Part shown: in pieces, positions 46,996-59,344 of the stretch | Numbering within the stretch: position 1 is the stretch's first letter | How the letters are laid out: the number at the start of each line of letters is the position of its first letter | Origin: Acephala macrosclerotiorum | Taxonomy: Eukaryota > Ascomycota > Leotiomycetes > Helotiales > Mollisiaceae | Assembly (NCBI GenBank): GCA_014904845.1 | Contig: MU119425.1 | Coordinates: forward strand, 1 to 64,000 | Reading direction: 5' to 3' | Length of the DNA: 64,000 nt | Notes under the pieces: model-generated | Databases searched by the model: none | What the model was told of the DNA's origin: nothing | Seen by the model: only the letters and a program-made list of their open reading frames with translations | Made by a program: the position numbers and the translations under genes

Positions 46996-49900
46996 CTAGA
47001 TGCTGGGCCCAGCATTTGTCGCCTGGGCTGATAGTGGTGTTGGTTGTGCAGGTGCCCCGTCGGCTGCTGCTTCCCTGCTCAAAGGCGCTGCCCGAAATCT
47101 TGAGAATGGTGAAAGGAATAGCGAGACAATGAATAGCCAGATGTTGAGGGAGAACGACGGCACTGCAACTTCGTCTTGGACTGCCGCATCAGCCTCGCGC
47201 GGGAGGTTTAACGAATAAGTGATAGACCAAGGAAGTATCGATAACAGGAACTCAATACCACTCAACGTCGGCGTCCGAGCTCCTTCCTCTCGAACTCGTC
47301 GGGATTCTGCCATCAGCTTGTCTGTAATTCGCTTTTCCTCGGCATCTCGAGTTGCCATGTCACTTCTGAAAGCTACTGCGGCGTCCTCAAACTCTTTTTG
47401 ACCTGGTAGCATTACTTTGGGGGTTTCCTCAGGCGGACCATCAGGAGCATCTACGGGCGCAACAGCGGGAGATGACCTTAGGCCGCGTATCGAGTGAAAC
47501 TTCTCAGCAACAAAGGTCATCGCTCTGGGTATCTGCAATATTCTCATCACGAAAATGAAGGTGGAGATAAGTAAGCGTATGAAAAGAGATGCAAGGTAGA
47601 ACGGATTCAACGTAGCTATCAAATTAGCGAAAACTATTCGCCCAGGGATAATTACATCTGGGAAGGAGAACGAGACTATCTCCGGGAAGACATTACCACT
47701 CCAAAATTTCGAAAGTAATATGGCTGCCCCACCAGTCATCTACAAAATGTTAGCTTTGCTCTTGGGAAATTGAAGTAGCTTACAAGTGTCGTCGAGATAA
47801 TCAAAATAGCCCAAGAGATATCGGGGTGGTCCTCAGATATCGATAGTCCCAAATATGCAAGGCCTGGACCAATGAAAGCTATAGCGATGGTTGCATACAC
47901 CCAGGTGATAGCTTTCACAAAGTCTCGTATTCCTTGCCAGACTTTCTTGACAGCCGTAAGTATCCAGATAATGGTAAGAAAGAGTGTCGCGTAAACATTA
48001 AAGAAGATTGCGAGAAGACCTCTTATTAGGGGATTGTCGATAAAGATGAACCAGAAATAATACCGAATGAGCTTTGCGAATCTCCACGGCCTGCCGAGAA
48101 CCTCCTCTTTGAACATCATTAAGAAACCCAATGCATGTACGAGAATGACTAAATGATCGGTTTTATCCAAGTTGTCATAGGGTAAAGTCCATTGGGCAGT
48201 TTCCGAGAACAAGCTGTCGAAAAAGGAAGGCGATGGAATAATTTCTGAGAGCAATCCTTTGACGGAAAGCGCTTTGACAATTCTAGAAGGCCAAAGACTA
48301 ACGAGTCGACCTGGGCGTATGTCTGCTCCTTCAATTTTAGTAGTGTGGAATGCGACCCATATTATGAAAACCCTGCAACTAATAGCGATCCCTGGTGCCC
48401 AGCCAACAATATTCATCAAGCTTGCAAGCCAGAACAAGAATGGAACAATGAACCACCCAAGTTTCGATGGCGCTCTTAAAGCTCTCTGGTCGATTTGGGC
48501 GTAATCATCTGGAATGAGCTTTGCTAAGAACGAGGAACGGGTATAGTAATACAACTCACACACGATATTGGTCCCAATCCGATGAATGAGAGATCTCAAT
48601 CGGGATGCAATCCAGGATGTGATGAGATAGACCGTTGCTGTGGCGAAGAACCAGTTTTTGAGGTTCAGGACTGGGAGTTCCAGCTTGAGGACGGATGCTC
48701 CTAAAATTCGAACCGCAATGACCAATACGACATAAAGCAGCACGGAAGCAATCCAAGGGAGAAAATGGAATCCGGGCACATCCATCCTTACTCTAACCTC
48801 CTCTCCAAATGCGCGATCCGTAAGTCGGCTAGATAAGATCCTTGAAGATATATAAAAGAAGTACCCGAAGAGTGAAACGCTGATTGGTACCGAGAAGGAG
48901 GTAAAGATGTTTGCAAAGACTTGCAGAACGAAGACAACAATGTACAGACCGCTGATGTGTCGCGAAGCGAAAAAGACGAAATCGGCAAGAGAAACATTGA
49001 AATTCTCAGTAGCGAGTTCTATGCAGCTGTTTGGCCAGGTATTCAAGACGAAGGTCACAAGTCTCTGACTGAAAAATGGCCAAACGTAACTTGTTGTAAG
49101 GAAGGCGATATCTATCACCAGCTGTCGGACCACATAGAAGGACCGGACGCGGTTAGCTGAGTCATCTAACAGTCTTTCAGGGCGTACTTACCATTGAAGC
49201 AACGACAGCAAATAATAATACATAAGGAAAGTACGTCACGATCTTTAGAGTGAAATGCATATTTTTGAATGCCAGATACCCCGAGGCCGAGGAGATCACA
49301 ACCAGAATGCTGATCCTGATATAAGTCCTCGTCATGAACCTTCGTAGATATGAAGCTGCATCCATAATCGTAGCTATCACGTCGTCCAGAGACTTAGCGG
49401 CATCCCAAACATAACAATAGATAAATCTCATGACGGTCTCTTCAAACAGCTTCTTCATGAGATCGACAAAATGCCATTCAACCGATTGGTAAGGCACAGG
49501 CCCAAAGAACAAAAAGTTCGGTAATGATTTGTAAAGCACGCCATCGGCAGCATGCCCACCTTGGTAGAAGCGGTCATCGATAATCCTTGAAGCGATCTAG
49601 GTATGTTAATTTCGCACTTATAACCGCAATACAACGGAGGTCTTACTATGAGGTATACGATGAAGACTAGGAAGATATTGAAGAACATTAGTCTGCTTGT
49701 GCCCACAAAGTCGAAGGCAGGAAGAAGGAGCCATTCCCATTGCGAGATGAACCAGCGGATGGGGTCTTGCAACCATGCAGGAGACTCCTCAAATAGCCTG
49801 ATTACGGTTGCCGGGAGCCAAGGCCCTGCAGACAAGCTGTATTCGTATGAACACAGCTGTCCAATTCCTTGAGTCAGCCATTCCAGAGCAGGGACAACCT

Positions 49901-51129
49901 TCGCCCAAGTGTGGGACTCTGCAAGTCCTGGGATGAAAGAAGCAATCTGTTCGAGAGTGATAGCTTCTCGGAGTTCAATTAGAGTCTCATAAAAAGCGGA
50001 TAATTCGAAGCTGGGTATCAAAGGAAGTCTGAACCAAGCCTCGCCGATCGTGAATGACGGTATCGATAGGTGCGCAAGGATGTAGTCGATGACCGCTGAA
50101 ATGGTACCGACAATAACTTCGAAAAGCCATACAATAAGGTCGTGTAAGAAATCGCTGAACTTGGCGGGCAAAGTCACGATAGTCACTGCTGCGTCGTATG
50201 CTTTCTCCCCGAGTGCGGCCACAACAGGCTCCACAACATCCTGGAAATGAGCCACAGCTTCTGGAATGGCGGTAATAGCTGGAATGAAAGTAATTACTGG
50301 AATTTCGAGAATCTGTGATGGCATAGGAATGACAGTAGTCGCTTGAACACCCGGAAATTCTGACACTGCGGGAATTGCTGTCGTGATGTCGGAAATAAAA
50401 TATGAAGTCAACTTGCCCCAGAGATAGCCAATGTTGAATGGTAGATTCGATAAGCGCTCCCGGAAGGCAATGTAGAATAGACCTTCAGAGATAGCTTCAC
50501 AGGTGGCTGTGAAAGCTGAGACGAGAGCGGAGCTTAGGCGATCGTTGAGGGCTTGGGGCCAAGACACAATGAATTGGGCCACCTCAAACAGCATTCCCAA
50601 TACTGGAGATAGCCAGGAGCTAATCTTGTAAGCTGATGACTGGATGAGCTCCAACACCCACCAAATGGGGTATGTCCACGTAACGCCATAAACCGAAGAC
50701 AGGACGTCGTGGAAAGATGTCGAGGATGAGGCTAGGATGTCAAGCTGAGATCACAAGGTCAGCTCCACGTTCACAGCAACATCACAGAGAAAGTAGAAAC
50801 CTTACAAAAGTTGGTAACTCCCACTCAGTTTTCACAACCCCCAAACCATCCCGATGACCTCGACACCTCTGATACCAATACCAGTCGGCGTTGTTCTGCA
50901 CTCTCTTCCACATATTGGGCTCCCTCAGGGTATGATAGCACATCTCCGCCAGATAATCATATCCCTCTGTAATTTTGCTGTACTCGCTGCGGTAATACCA
51001 CCATCCCATGACCATTCGTCGATTGAAAAGTAGAGCAATGATGAGCGTTGCAAGCGTCATTGCTATTATGATAAGTTTGCGTGGATGTCGGTCTCGGAAG
51101 GCCGACACCTCGGCGATGAGTGTCGCCAT
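46996..51129 (-). CDS. Giant polytopic membrane protein, unknown family
   Basis: Five exons (51129-50806, 50744-49647, 49596-49192, 49121-47784, 47739-46996) join in frame to about 1302 aa with GT..AG introns of 45-70 nt. An N-terminal helix (LIIIAMTLATLIIALLF, about 18-34) is followed by a long region rich in Ile/Pro (VIPMPSQILEIPVITFIPAI) with amphipathic helices, and a helix FFNIFLVFIVYLI near 462-474. Many more membrane segments follow (ISILVVISSASGYLAF; IVTYFPYVLLFAVVASM; FLPWIASVLLYVVLVIAV; LIRGLLAIFFNVYATLFLTI; AITWVYATIAIAFIGPGLAY), then a charged loop with an Ala/Glu helix and a last helix IWLFIVSLFLSPF. I know no family with this layout. It lies between the two large anchored coiled-coil genes on the same strand, 390 bp after one and 135 bp before the other. 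No signal peptide is evident; which membrane it sits in is unknown. Confidence 0.75.
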
Positions 51130-51519
51130 CTTGTTAGTTTAGTATTCAGACTTGATACCTTCGTAATTAATGTTAATGCAAAGGGCATGCAGTAAGAGAT
51201 CAAGGGACTGTGCGGGTAAGCATGCAAAATGATACAGAATGGAAGAATAAAGAGCAAGGATGAAGCAGACGAGATCACAAAGAGCACTTGTCGCGTCCGG
51301 ATGGGAAACGAGTCACTTCAGTGAGAACACAGCACAAAGAAACGTGGTCTGAGAACGGACTTTGAAAGTGATAATAGATGTAAAATTGAGTGTGTGTACA
51401 GCAAGAAGTCTAACAAATGCAGCTCAAGAGCAATGACCTATCTTCTTGCCCCGCCTTACCCCGCCTATTGGGCAAATTGCTTTCCTCAACCTGGAGCTTC
51501 GACGCGACTAAGTGCAGAT
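51130..51519. other. Spacer between two giant genes
   Basis: About 390 bp between the stop of the upstream giant gene and the start of the polytopic one. Nothing else seen. Confidence 0.5.
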
Positions 51520-54500
51520 TTACTTGGGGTGCATCGCTCCACCATTCTTGGGCTGTTTTGGAACCACTCTGTTCGCTTTTGTTATGATACTACACAGCAT
51601 CTTGAGGTTGCCCTCCTGGTCAGCAATTCCTTTCTTAATTGTCGCAAGCGCCGCGTTCTTGGCCAGCTGGTTGACTTTGGGTAAATTAACGACGCCTGAA
51701 ATGCCCCAGTCTCGGGCATGATTACAAAGCTGAATGATTCGCTGATTGTTATTGCTATAATCTTCCCTAGCTTTCGTTTTCTCAACATTGGTGCCCTCGC
51801 CGTCTTTGTTCTTATTCTTGTCATCCCTCTCCTTCGCTTTCTCTTTATCCTTCAACTCAGACTTAGGCACGAACTTGATCATTGGTCCAAGTACAGGGTC
51901 GAAGTAGGCAACTGGAACGTGATCCTCAGGCCACTTATCCTTCTTCTCTTTGGCCTCAGCGTTTTTCATCTTGATATTGAGCAAGAAGTCATCATATTTC
52001 AGTGGCATCATTTTAGGGTCCGTATCCGGCCTGGGCTTGAAGACGGGCTCTCCCTTCGAATTCACAACCGGAATACCATCGTCGCCCATTTGTTGGATTG
52101 GTTTCTGGGTTTTCCAAACTGACCAATGCATCAAAGTGAGTTCAGCCCATGACTGCGCAGCAACAGCTTCGTTCCATAATTGCTTGTATCTGCCATTGTC
52201 TCCTTGGATCTCACTTTGGATGGGGCCAAATCTGGTACCGGGCATCCGGAAATCGTTCATGAATTGCCTTAATTGAAGAATGCGGTTCTCGAGGTTGATA
52301 ATCTCGTGGATGACAAGATGTGTTGCAAGATCGTCTGATCGTGTAATGGGCGCCATGCTATTTTGAATTGCCGGAGCCCAAGGTGGAGGTTTTCTTTGAT
52401 TGGAAAGTATACACTTCGTCATCGCTGTGATCGCATGTTGCATCGCGGTGTAGATCTCGAATCTCTTCTTCTCGCGTGAAGTTGGCTGTTTCTCGGTGTC
52501 GTCCCTCTTGAGCAGGCAGACATCCATCAGAACGTCATGAAGCGTTTGCTTGAGAACGAACTCGGTCTGTGGGATGATGACCCTGGTGAGGTGTGTGAAC
52601 TCTTCAGCGGGTCGCTTCCGCACGAATTCGGTGTTGTTGCAGAGTCGAATGAGGATTTCTTGTAGTTGGACGCCTCTGTTGTACCATCGCTGGCATTCTG
52701 TAACCGTAAGCTTCTCTATCAGACCAGATTCATGTGGTGCTGTAGGGTTGATAAACTGGTTGGACCTTGCGAGCAGTTGGACAACCTGAAGGCTGCCCAG
52801 CGGTTTTCCATCCTCTTGGGTGCTAAAATCGTTTCGTGCTGGCTCTGGTTTCCAGAATTGAAGTTGATCTGGCGCAACTGCTTGGAGTAAACTACTGAGT
52901 TCGATAACAGCTTGTACGATCTTTCCATAGATAGGAAATACCCGATAGTGATTCTGCTCGTAGGTGAGGATCTCGGTCTTCCAATCTTGTGGGCGAGTTG
53001 ATTCGAGTCCGACTCTGACATCGATCACGTTCCCGCCTAGCCTCTCCAACTCGCGCTCGAGTCTGTTCTTGTATTTGGCATCCTCTGCTGCGTCTCTACG
53101 GATCATCTCAACTTGCAAGTCTGTCGTGTTGAGACCGGGAGTTCCGAGGGCTTGAAGACGCATCAAAGTCAATGTTGTCTCCTCTAGGTAAGATCTTATG
53201 GTGAAGTGCGCAACAGCGGCGTCGTCAAGCCCCTTCCATCGTTTGGCTGCATCGCGAGCCAAGAGATCATTCTCAGTCTGGTAATGCCTGTACTTGCCGC
53301 ACGCAACTTGCAAGGCCAGTATCTCTCTCTGACAGATAGCTTCGTTCTGACACTTCTCCGAGTGGTGTTCTTTCTCTTTTGCCAGCTCCTGTCGGAGCAT
53401 CGATGCCGCGAATGTCATATCTTTCAGATCTCTCTCAAGCGCCCTGGCACGAGCCTTCGTATTCTCCAGTTGGTCATGAGTGAGAGACCTATCTTGCCCA
53501 GCGCCTTGAGAATAGTTGACTTGAGTTTGAAGAACGCCGACCTGGGCTTTCCATGCAGCAAGTTCCTTGCGGTTCGCTGCTTTGATATCATCTGCTTCTG
53601 CCAGGAGTCGTCCAATCCTAGATCTTGCTTCATCCAGAGCACCTGCCAGATCGGGTTGCGGTGGTGGAAGGCCCCATGGGTAGCTGCGTGTAGAGCTGTC
53701 GTTTCGGGGAAGTTCAGCCATATACTTGTAGTTGTCCCGCTCGACTTGCAATCTGGTATTTTGGGCCCTAAGGTCGTCCTCTCGAAGCGCAGATTCGGTT
53801 AACAGATCCCTGTAATGTAGGATACTCTGGGAGAGGTCCTGTTTGTCGTGATCGCACTGGGCGGCTTGTCGATCGAGCTCGTCGCGGCATTGACATAATG
53901 GTGCATGTGTGCATACTCTTTGCTGCGCCCAAGGAATGTCGTACATTCTGTGCCACGCAGCGATGAGTGCTGCAACAAGGTAGTCGTACAAGGAAGAGAT
54001 GGAGTTGAAGGAAGGGTTCTGGGCTCCGGCGTGCATCCCTTGGATTAAATCATCAACAGTGAAGAATTGAATGGCGAATAGGACCGCCAGGGCAATGATG
54101 ATGGCGCCAATTGCAGCATAGAACCAGACGATATATCCAAGATTGTAAAGTACAGTGGGGACCATCACAGCTAGGAGTGATAGAGTAAAGGGGGTCGTAA
54201 GGACGTAGATGATCACACTACCAAGCTATAAGAGTTAGAAAGAACTCAGGGTGCGGATTCCAACCACATACCTGTCGGCCAAACCATGGGCCAAGAAACC
54301 ATACAGAGATCGCAAACACCAAAATCTGTCTCTAGTTAGTTTAGAAAAATTGCTAGATTCGAAGGCTTACTAGTATAGGAGACCTGCCAAAGGGACCTAG
54401 CGTATGAAAGAAAAAGTCTTGTGTGATGAGAAACAATTGCCCTTGTCGCTCAAATCCAGCTTCATTCCCGGAACATCTGTTCCATCTCGAATAATCGGAG

Positions 54501-54784
54501 AATGACAAGTCCCAGAAAGGTTTCAACTCTTGCTTGATCGCTGTGCAAGAGTCTTGTACAACATCATCCCACAGCGCAGCCCGAAAGTAGGCAATGCAGT
54601 AATTGAATGTGCCGAAGAAGAATTTGAAGGAAAATCCAAATATGGAGCCGCCGACAAGGACAATCGTTATGAAGTAAACTATTCTTTCATTTGCGGGGTT
54701 TTCTGCCCACCATATTCGAAGCTCGTTACGATACCAGGCAGCGCTTCCGTGTGCTGGACGTTGAGGGGGGTCAAGACCATCCAT
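51520..54784 (-). CDS. Giant anchored coiled-coil protein, unknown family
   Basis: Three exons (54784-54371, 54325-54272, 54225-51520) give about 1057 aa. Membrane helices: IVYFITIVLVGGSIFGF (about 36-52), ILVFAISVWFLGPWF, VIIYVLTTPFTLSLLAVMVP and WFYAAIGAIIIALAVLFAIQ (all before about 215). Then a Cys/His motif CTHAPLCQC (C-x-H-x3-C-x-C), spaced exactly as in the gene at 45487-46860, and long coiled coil (LTESALREDDLRAQNTRLQV; MLRQELAKEKEHHSEKC). The C-terminal half is mixed helical (LERELERLGGNVIDVRVGLE; TMPLKYDDFLLN-like region) with a Lys/Asp-rich stretch (ELKDKEKAKERDDKNKNKDG) and a basic tail. No known domain recognised. Gene order and the shared motif tie it to the two following giant genes. 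Confidence 0.75.
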
Positions 54785-55324
54785 GGCCAGACAAGGGAGG
54801 TGTCTGCCACTATTTGTAGATGGGTCGGCTGCGTGAAGATAACCTAATTGGCCACGAACTTGTCGATGGTGTACCTCGAGTTAGTAGAAGCTAACAATAG
54901 CAATTGCAAAATTGAGTACGATTCGAGAGAATGTGCAGTCAAAAGGCAGGCACGATGAATTGAGATCGCTCAATGTGGGTGACTTGAGAACAAAGGGATG
55001 TGCCCGAGAATGGCCAGCAACAAAGAAACATCGATGTACATGCGCGCAACACAATCCAGGACTGGCAGATGCCGATAACGGAAAGATTTGACAATGAAAC
55101 ATGAACGAAGGAGAGAACATAGAATTGTTTTTCCTATCTGGTGCATCAATCGAGAAAATGCGGTCGCACGGATTTTGGGTTATGGCAGACATTGTAGTCC
55201 TGTAAATGTCGTATATTCCGTAGGACATTGAACATACGTCTGATGGGGAAGCAATGCAGGATAGTGGTATTTGTGAAACTCCCAAGCAAAATCAATCCAT
55301 CAATTCCATAGGCTCGTGTATAGG
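54785..55324. other. Intergenic, nothing recognised
   Basis: About 540 bp: promoter side of the anchored coiled-coil gene and 3' side of the PAP2 gene. No gene or repeat supported. Confidence 0.5.
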
Positions 55325-56392
55325 TTACTGTTCGTCCTCCTCGTCGCTGACTTCAAAATCTCCTGCAGATCTAGCAACTTCCTCATCATTCTTGATCTTT
55401 CCAAAGCCGCCATTGAACATCGATTCTCGGGATGGGTATGGTTCATCGCACTTCGTTGTTCGCAATTGTGGGTAGTATCTTCGATAGGAAAAGTAGGCAA
55501 TACCCATTCCGAGGATGGAGCCACAGGTTACGTCGTAAACATCGTGTCTACACCGAGTTAGCATGAATCGCTATCAGCAAGTGATTTCGCGCACCTGTAG
55601 TCCTCGCAACGGCTAATCGCAATCATAGCAGCCCCAAGCAATGGTGCAATAGCAAGCAATGCTCTGGAGAGGTCGGTTCTAGGCCGGAATACATGCATCT
55701 GTCCAGCAAAGAACAGAGCAAGAAACCCTAGGCCACTAAATGCAAATGACGAATGTCCAGAAGGAAAGCTCCTCCATCCATCGTGTAATGTATGATGATC
55801 TGTTTCTGTGCAGACCTCAATATTGACTAGAGCGTCCTTCGGTGTTCCTACCGCTGGTTTGCATCGAGATATCAAGTCTGGTCGAGGTCGTCCTACGGCG
55901 TTCTTGATCACATCTGTGATAAAAAGTGTGAGGAATATGCTGATTAGAAATCCCAGGAGTGTAACATGGAATTTGTGCAGCGAGGCCTTTGTAACAGAGA
56001 GCCAGAGAATCAAAACGATGAATGGTATCCCTCCGGCATAGGCAATATTCCACGGCACAGGGACTCTTTCTACCAAAGCATGCGGGTATTGTAAATTGAT
56101 ATTGTTGATGAAGAACATTCGATGGAAGGGTTCGACGAGGAATACAAGCTGTACCACTATCAGAAAGACCGAAGCTATTCGCCACTCGAGGGAATTACTA
56201 GGATATATGCGGTGAGGAGGAGAGCAAGGCCAACATAGTCTGGGGCGTAGGTTTTCTACGATTGCAATCAGTACCTACGTATAGCTTCTTTAAGTGGTGA
56301 AGGGTACGAACCTCCCAGAACCTAGCAACTGAGCCTATCCAACCTGTTCGTGAAGCAAGGCCTCCCGATGGAGACCTTGTATTGCGAGGCAT
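55325..56392 (-). CDS. PAP2-family lipid phosphatase (DPP1-like)
   Basis: Integral membrane phosphatase of the PAP2 superfamily, acting on phosphatidic acid or diacylglycerol pyrophosphate. Four exons from ATG 56392. The first (SPSGGLASRTGWIGSVARFW) is followed by KTYAPDYVGLALLLTAYIL, then LVFLVEPFHRMFF after a 50-nt intron, then the core. All three catalytic motifs are present: KNAVGRPRP, SFPSGHSSF and SRCEDYRHDVYDV (the last split by an intron). About six membrane helices. The C-terminus is cytosolic and acidic (VSDEEDEQ). Normal length for the fungal DPP1-like group (about 300 aa). Divergent from MED7. Confidence 0.9.
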
Positions 56393-56756
56393 TGTCGATG
56401 GGATTCTTCTAGCGGGGGTTTGTCATTGCTAAAGATTATACCGCGAAAGCAATCGAGACATGGAAGAATATCAATAAGAGGTTTAGGTGGTTGACGTATT
56501 CCTGGGAGTGACACGCGACCAAACTCCGTCCTGTGCATCGACATTGGTGCATCCTCAGCCTTGCTAACATAATCACCTCGATCTTACGTTAAGCCAGCCC
56601 AGGGCTCTCCGAACCAAACATAAACAGCACAAAACAACTATAAACGACAACGAAAGGATTAGCCGCACAGAGTACTGCCCTTGGAGTATTTCTTCGCCGA
56701 CTACCAGCTTCGCAGACCTCGATTACCCTCCGGCGACGGGGACACGCCCAGTCGCA
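56393..56756. promoter_or_regulatory. Divergent promoter, PAP2 / MED7
   Basis: 364 bp between the two start codons and no other gene. Short enough that the two genes probably share promoter DNA. No TATA box stands out. Confidence 0.55.
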
Positions 56757-57597
56757 ATGGAGCAACCGCAGGAAGCCCCCGCCCTCGCCACAGCCTTCCC
56801 AGCTCCTCCTCCCTTCTGGCAGTCCTTTACAAAAGAGAACCTCGATCGCATAAAGGAATTGCGCGGGGTGGCACCAACCTCCAAAGACTACGACGGAGCA
56901 ACGGGGCTCCCACGACGAATATTGGACCTTCCACCAGAACTACGACTCCTACAGCCTCCAGACCAACCCGCAGACGGGAAGTATAGGTTATTTGGGGACA
57001 TATATGACGTATGGACATCCCCGGAAATGTGGAAGTGCAATTGAAGCTGACCGGAGCTCTCTCAAGCTCAACACACCACTCTATAGCCTCCAAGATCAAA
57101 ATGTCGAACAGCTCTTTACACCACCCGGGTCGCCAAGCGAGAGCGGAACGGCAAAGAATTTCGATCGCGCATTCATTCTTAAGAAATTGGCCAAATCACT
57201 ACTGTTGAATTTTCTGGAATTGGTGGGCATCATGGCTGTCAATCCTGGGCAAGATCCGAATGCGCCCCCTCCCCCTCCTGGCGTTGAACGACATCTATTT
57301 GCGTACGAAGAGAAGATCGCAGATCTCCAGACCATATTTCTTAATTTCCACCATCTGCTGAATGAATATCGGCCACATCAAGCGAGGGAGAGTTTGATTC
57401 TTATGATGCAGGACCAGCTGGACAAATCGAGGGCGGAGACACAAGGGATCAGAGAGATGAAGGCGAAAGTGGAGGGGATACTGGAAGGATTAAGTCAAGC
57501 GAAGCTCGCTGAGTTTGCGGAGATGAATGGCAAAGGAGGCCAGGACGATTTGGAGGGGAAAGACGTTTGGGACGAGCTGGAGAAGGAATTTGATTGA
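56757..57597 (+). CDS. MED7: Mediator complex subunit 7
   Basis: Middle-module subunit of Mediator, which links activators to RNA polymerase II. Two exons (56757-57008, 57067-57597) give 260 aa. The N-terminus has the family hallmark FPAPPPFWQSFTKEN, followed by LPPELRLLQPPDQP and YRLFGDIYD. After the intron the frame continues LNTPLYSLQDQNVEQLF, a basic/helical core (LKKLAKSLLLNFLELVGIM) and the coiled coil that pairs with MED21 (LNEYRPHQARESLILMMQDQ). The intron ends in AAG (CTCAAG|CTC), which is needed to keep frame. Acidic C-terminus. Complete. Confidence 0.92.
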
Positions 57598-58043
57598 GCA
57601 GAAGTCCAGGAGGCGACGACGACATTTGAGCACCATATTGTCCTAAATGCAGCCGAACATCGAAGGCTACTATGCCGGAGAAGAATACTATATGCAGATT
57701 TATACGTTTCAAGAAGCATCGGAACATAGCCAGGGCAGCTTTGGGCCAAGTCGGAAGACTGCATCCGCCCTTGATCTGGGCCAGTGATAGAATGAAGAGC
57801 AAGGCATGCACACTCATTGGACAGATGACATTCTCGAAAGCATGGTTTTATTGCAGAAACTCGTCGAAAGTCTCCCATTGATATCAGCTCCCCGGATGTG
57901 TCGTTGTCCCAATCCATCGTAAACCCATATTTCAAGCATCTCACCTCGCCCAATTGGTATCATTCAACTCCCACCATCCTCTCCACGTTCCATTATCCCT
58001 AGTTCCTCCTCAACCCCATCTGTCATATTTTCCCAAACATCCC
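57598..58043. other. Convergent 3' region
   Basis: About 450 bp between the stops of MED7 and the small Cys-rich gene. Overlapping frames of about 70-150 codons on the minus strand are antisense to MED7 or without motifs. No gene supported. Confidence 0.5.
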
Positions 58044-58217
58044 CTACATCACAGTGCACGGAATAGGAATGCAACAGCACTCATACCCGTCGCATTCAAT
58101 GCACTTGGTCTTTCCACTCGCACCAGTCTCCGGCTTGACGATGCTGCTAATTGTCGAGGCGGCGGAAGAGCCTGGGCCATTACGGTTTACGAGGCCGTTG
58201 GAAGATGAGGTGTACAT
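58044..58217 (-). CDS. 57-aa Cys-rich protein ending in a CaaX-like box
   Basis: Short single-exon frame with ATG at 58217 (MYTSSSNGLVNRNGPGSS) and stop TAG at 58044. The first 35 residues are Ser/Gly/Ala-rich and disordered. The end is Cys-rich, CIECDGYECCCIPIP, and the last four residues are CTVM, which fits a CaaX prenylation box, with neighbouring cysteines that could be palmitoylated. If so, the peptide would be anchored to the inner face of a membrane. Ascomycete a-factor-like pheromone precursors also end in C-a-a-M but are usually shorter and lack the Cys cluster, so I do not call it a pheromone. A long 5' leader (58218 upward) may contain an intron. Confidence 0.55.
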   Translation of the reverse strand: MYTSSSNGLVNRNGPGSSAASTISSIVKPETGASGKTKCIECDGYECCCIPIPCTVM

Positions 58218-59344
58218 CTTGAATGTAGGTTTCTGGAGGGGGTTGTTAGTAGCGAGGCTGTGGATTTGTGGATGTTTGGTGGCAGGGACGGGAGGGAAAG
58301 AATTGGAGTAAAACTGAGATGGCGAAGGTGACAACCTACGTTTTGTTTATGGAAGCGAAGCGAAGTGAAGTGAGTGTTTGATTTGTTTTCGAGAGCTGGA
58401 ATATGCTTGATGGAGAGATGTGGGATTTGAGATCTGATCTGATGATGTCCGTCGTTGGTGGACAAGGCTGAAAGTATTGTGTTGTTCTTGGGGCTTGCTC
58501 CTCAAGATGGACAGACAATATTGGAAAGAGATGTTGTACTTGCCAGAGCTTTGTCGTTGAAAGAAAGTAAAGATGAATTTATGTCGAAGTTGGAGGCTTA
58601 AATCTGGTTTGATAGACGTTCTTGGCGAGTGGATGAATCTTGGAATGAATCTCGAAGTGAATAGTGATTGGTTAATGTGATTGTTTACACGCAATGGGGG
58701 TGGCGCAGACTCAGCCACACTTGGCTAATTTCACATCCGCACTTTTCTGTTTTGGAGAAGACAACACCATCACCACCAGCTTCAATTCATACGTGCCTAA
58801 AGACCATCAGCTTTCTACTGTTGATCAAGTCACCCCATAACTCCGAAGGGCCAAGATACTCCTGCTCCTATTAAGTTAAGGTTAAACGGTCCTGAGCAAC
58901 AACATCTTGCCAAGTGGCTTCTCTCGATACATTCTCTTTTCGTACAGCAGTCATCCTTCTCCTTTACACTGCTTCTCGTCCTCTGATGTTTTATGTATGT
59001 GTCGCCGAAGATATACTCACTTCTCGCGGCACCACCTTCAGCCTCAAGCTAGTAGGCGCTTCGAAGTTTCAGCTCGAGAAGCTCAATGCCAAATGCCGCC
59101 AGGCTGACAGCGACCATTTTCAGGGCATCTCAATCAAAAATGCGACCTTATAATCTAAGATTAGCATGCCTATCTCCTATCAATTACTGGATAAATCCAG
59201 GTGCCAATTTCTACTCCCATGCCGATGCGGCGCAGCACCCCAATCGTTACATGTTGTGTGGCTGTTCCTACATGAGCGCCAAAATGTCTCTCGAAGCTTG
59301 AATTTCTTTTCCTCTACAATTGTTTCGCGACAGTGACGGGCATC
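58218..59344. other. Divergent intergenic region
   Basis: About 1.1 kb between the small Cys-rich gene and the surface-protein gene. Several short frames overlap (for example 58907-59153) without motifs or a consistent splice model. Probably two 5' leaders and promoters. Confidence 0.5.
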
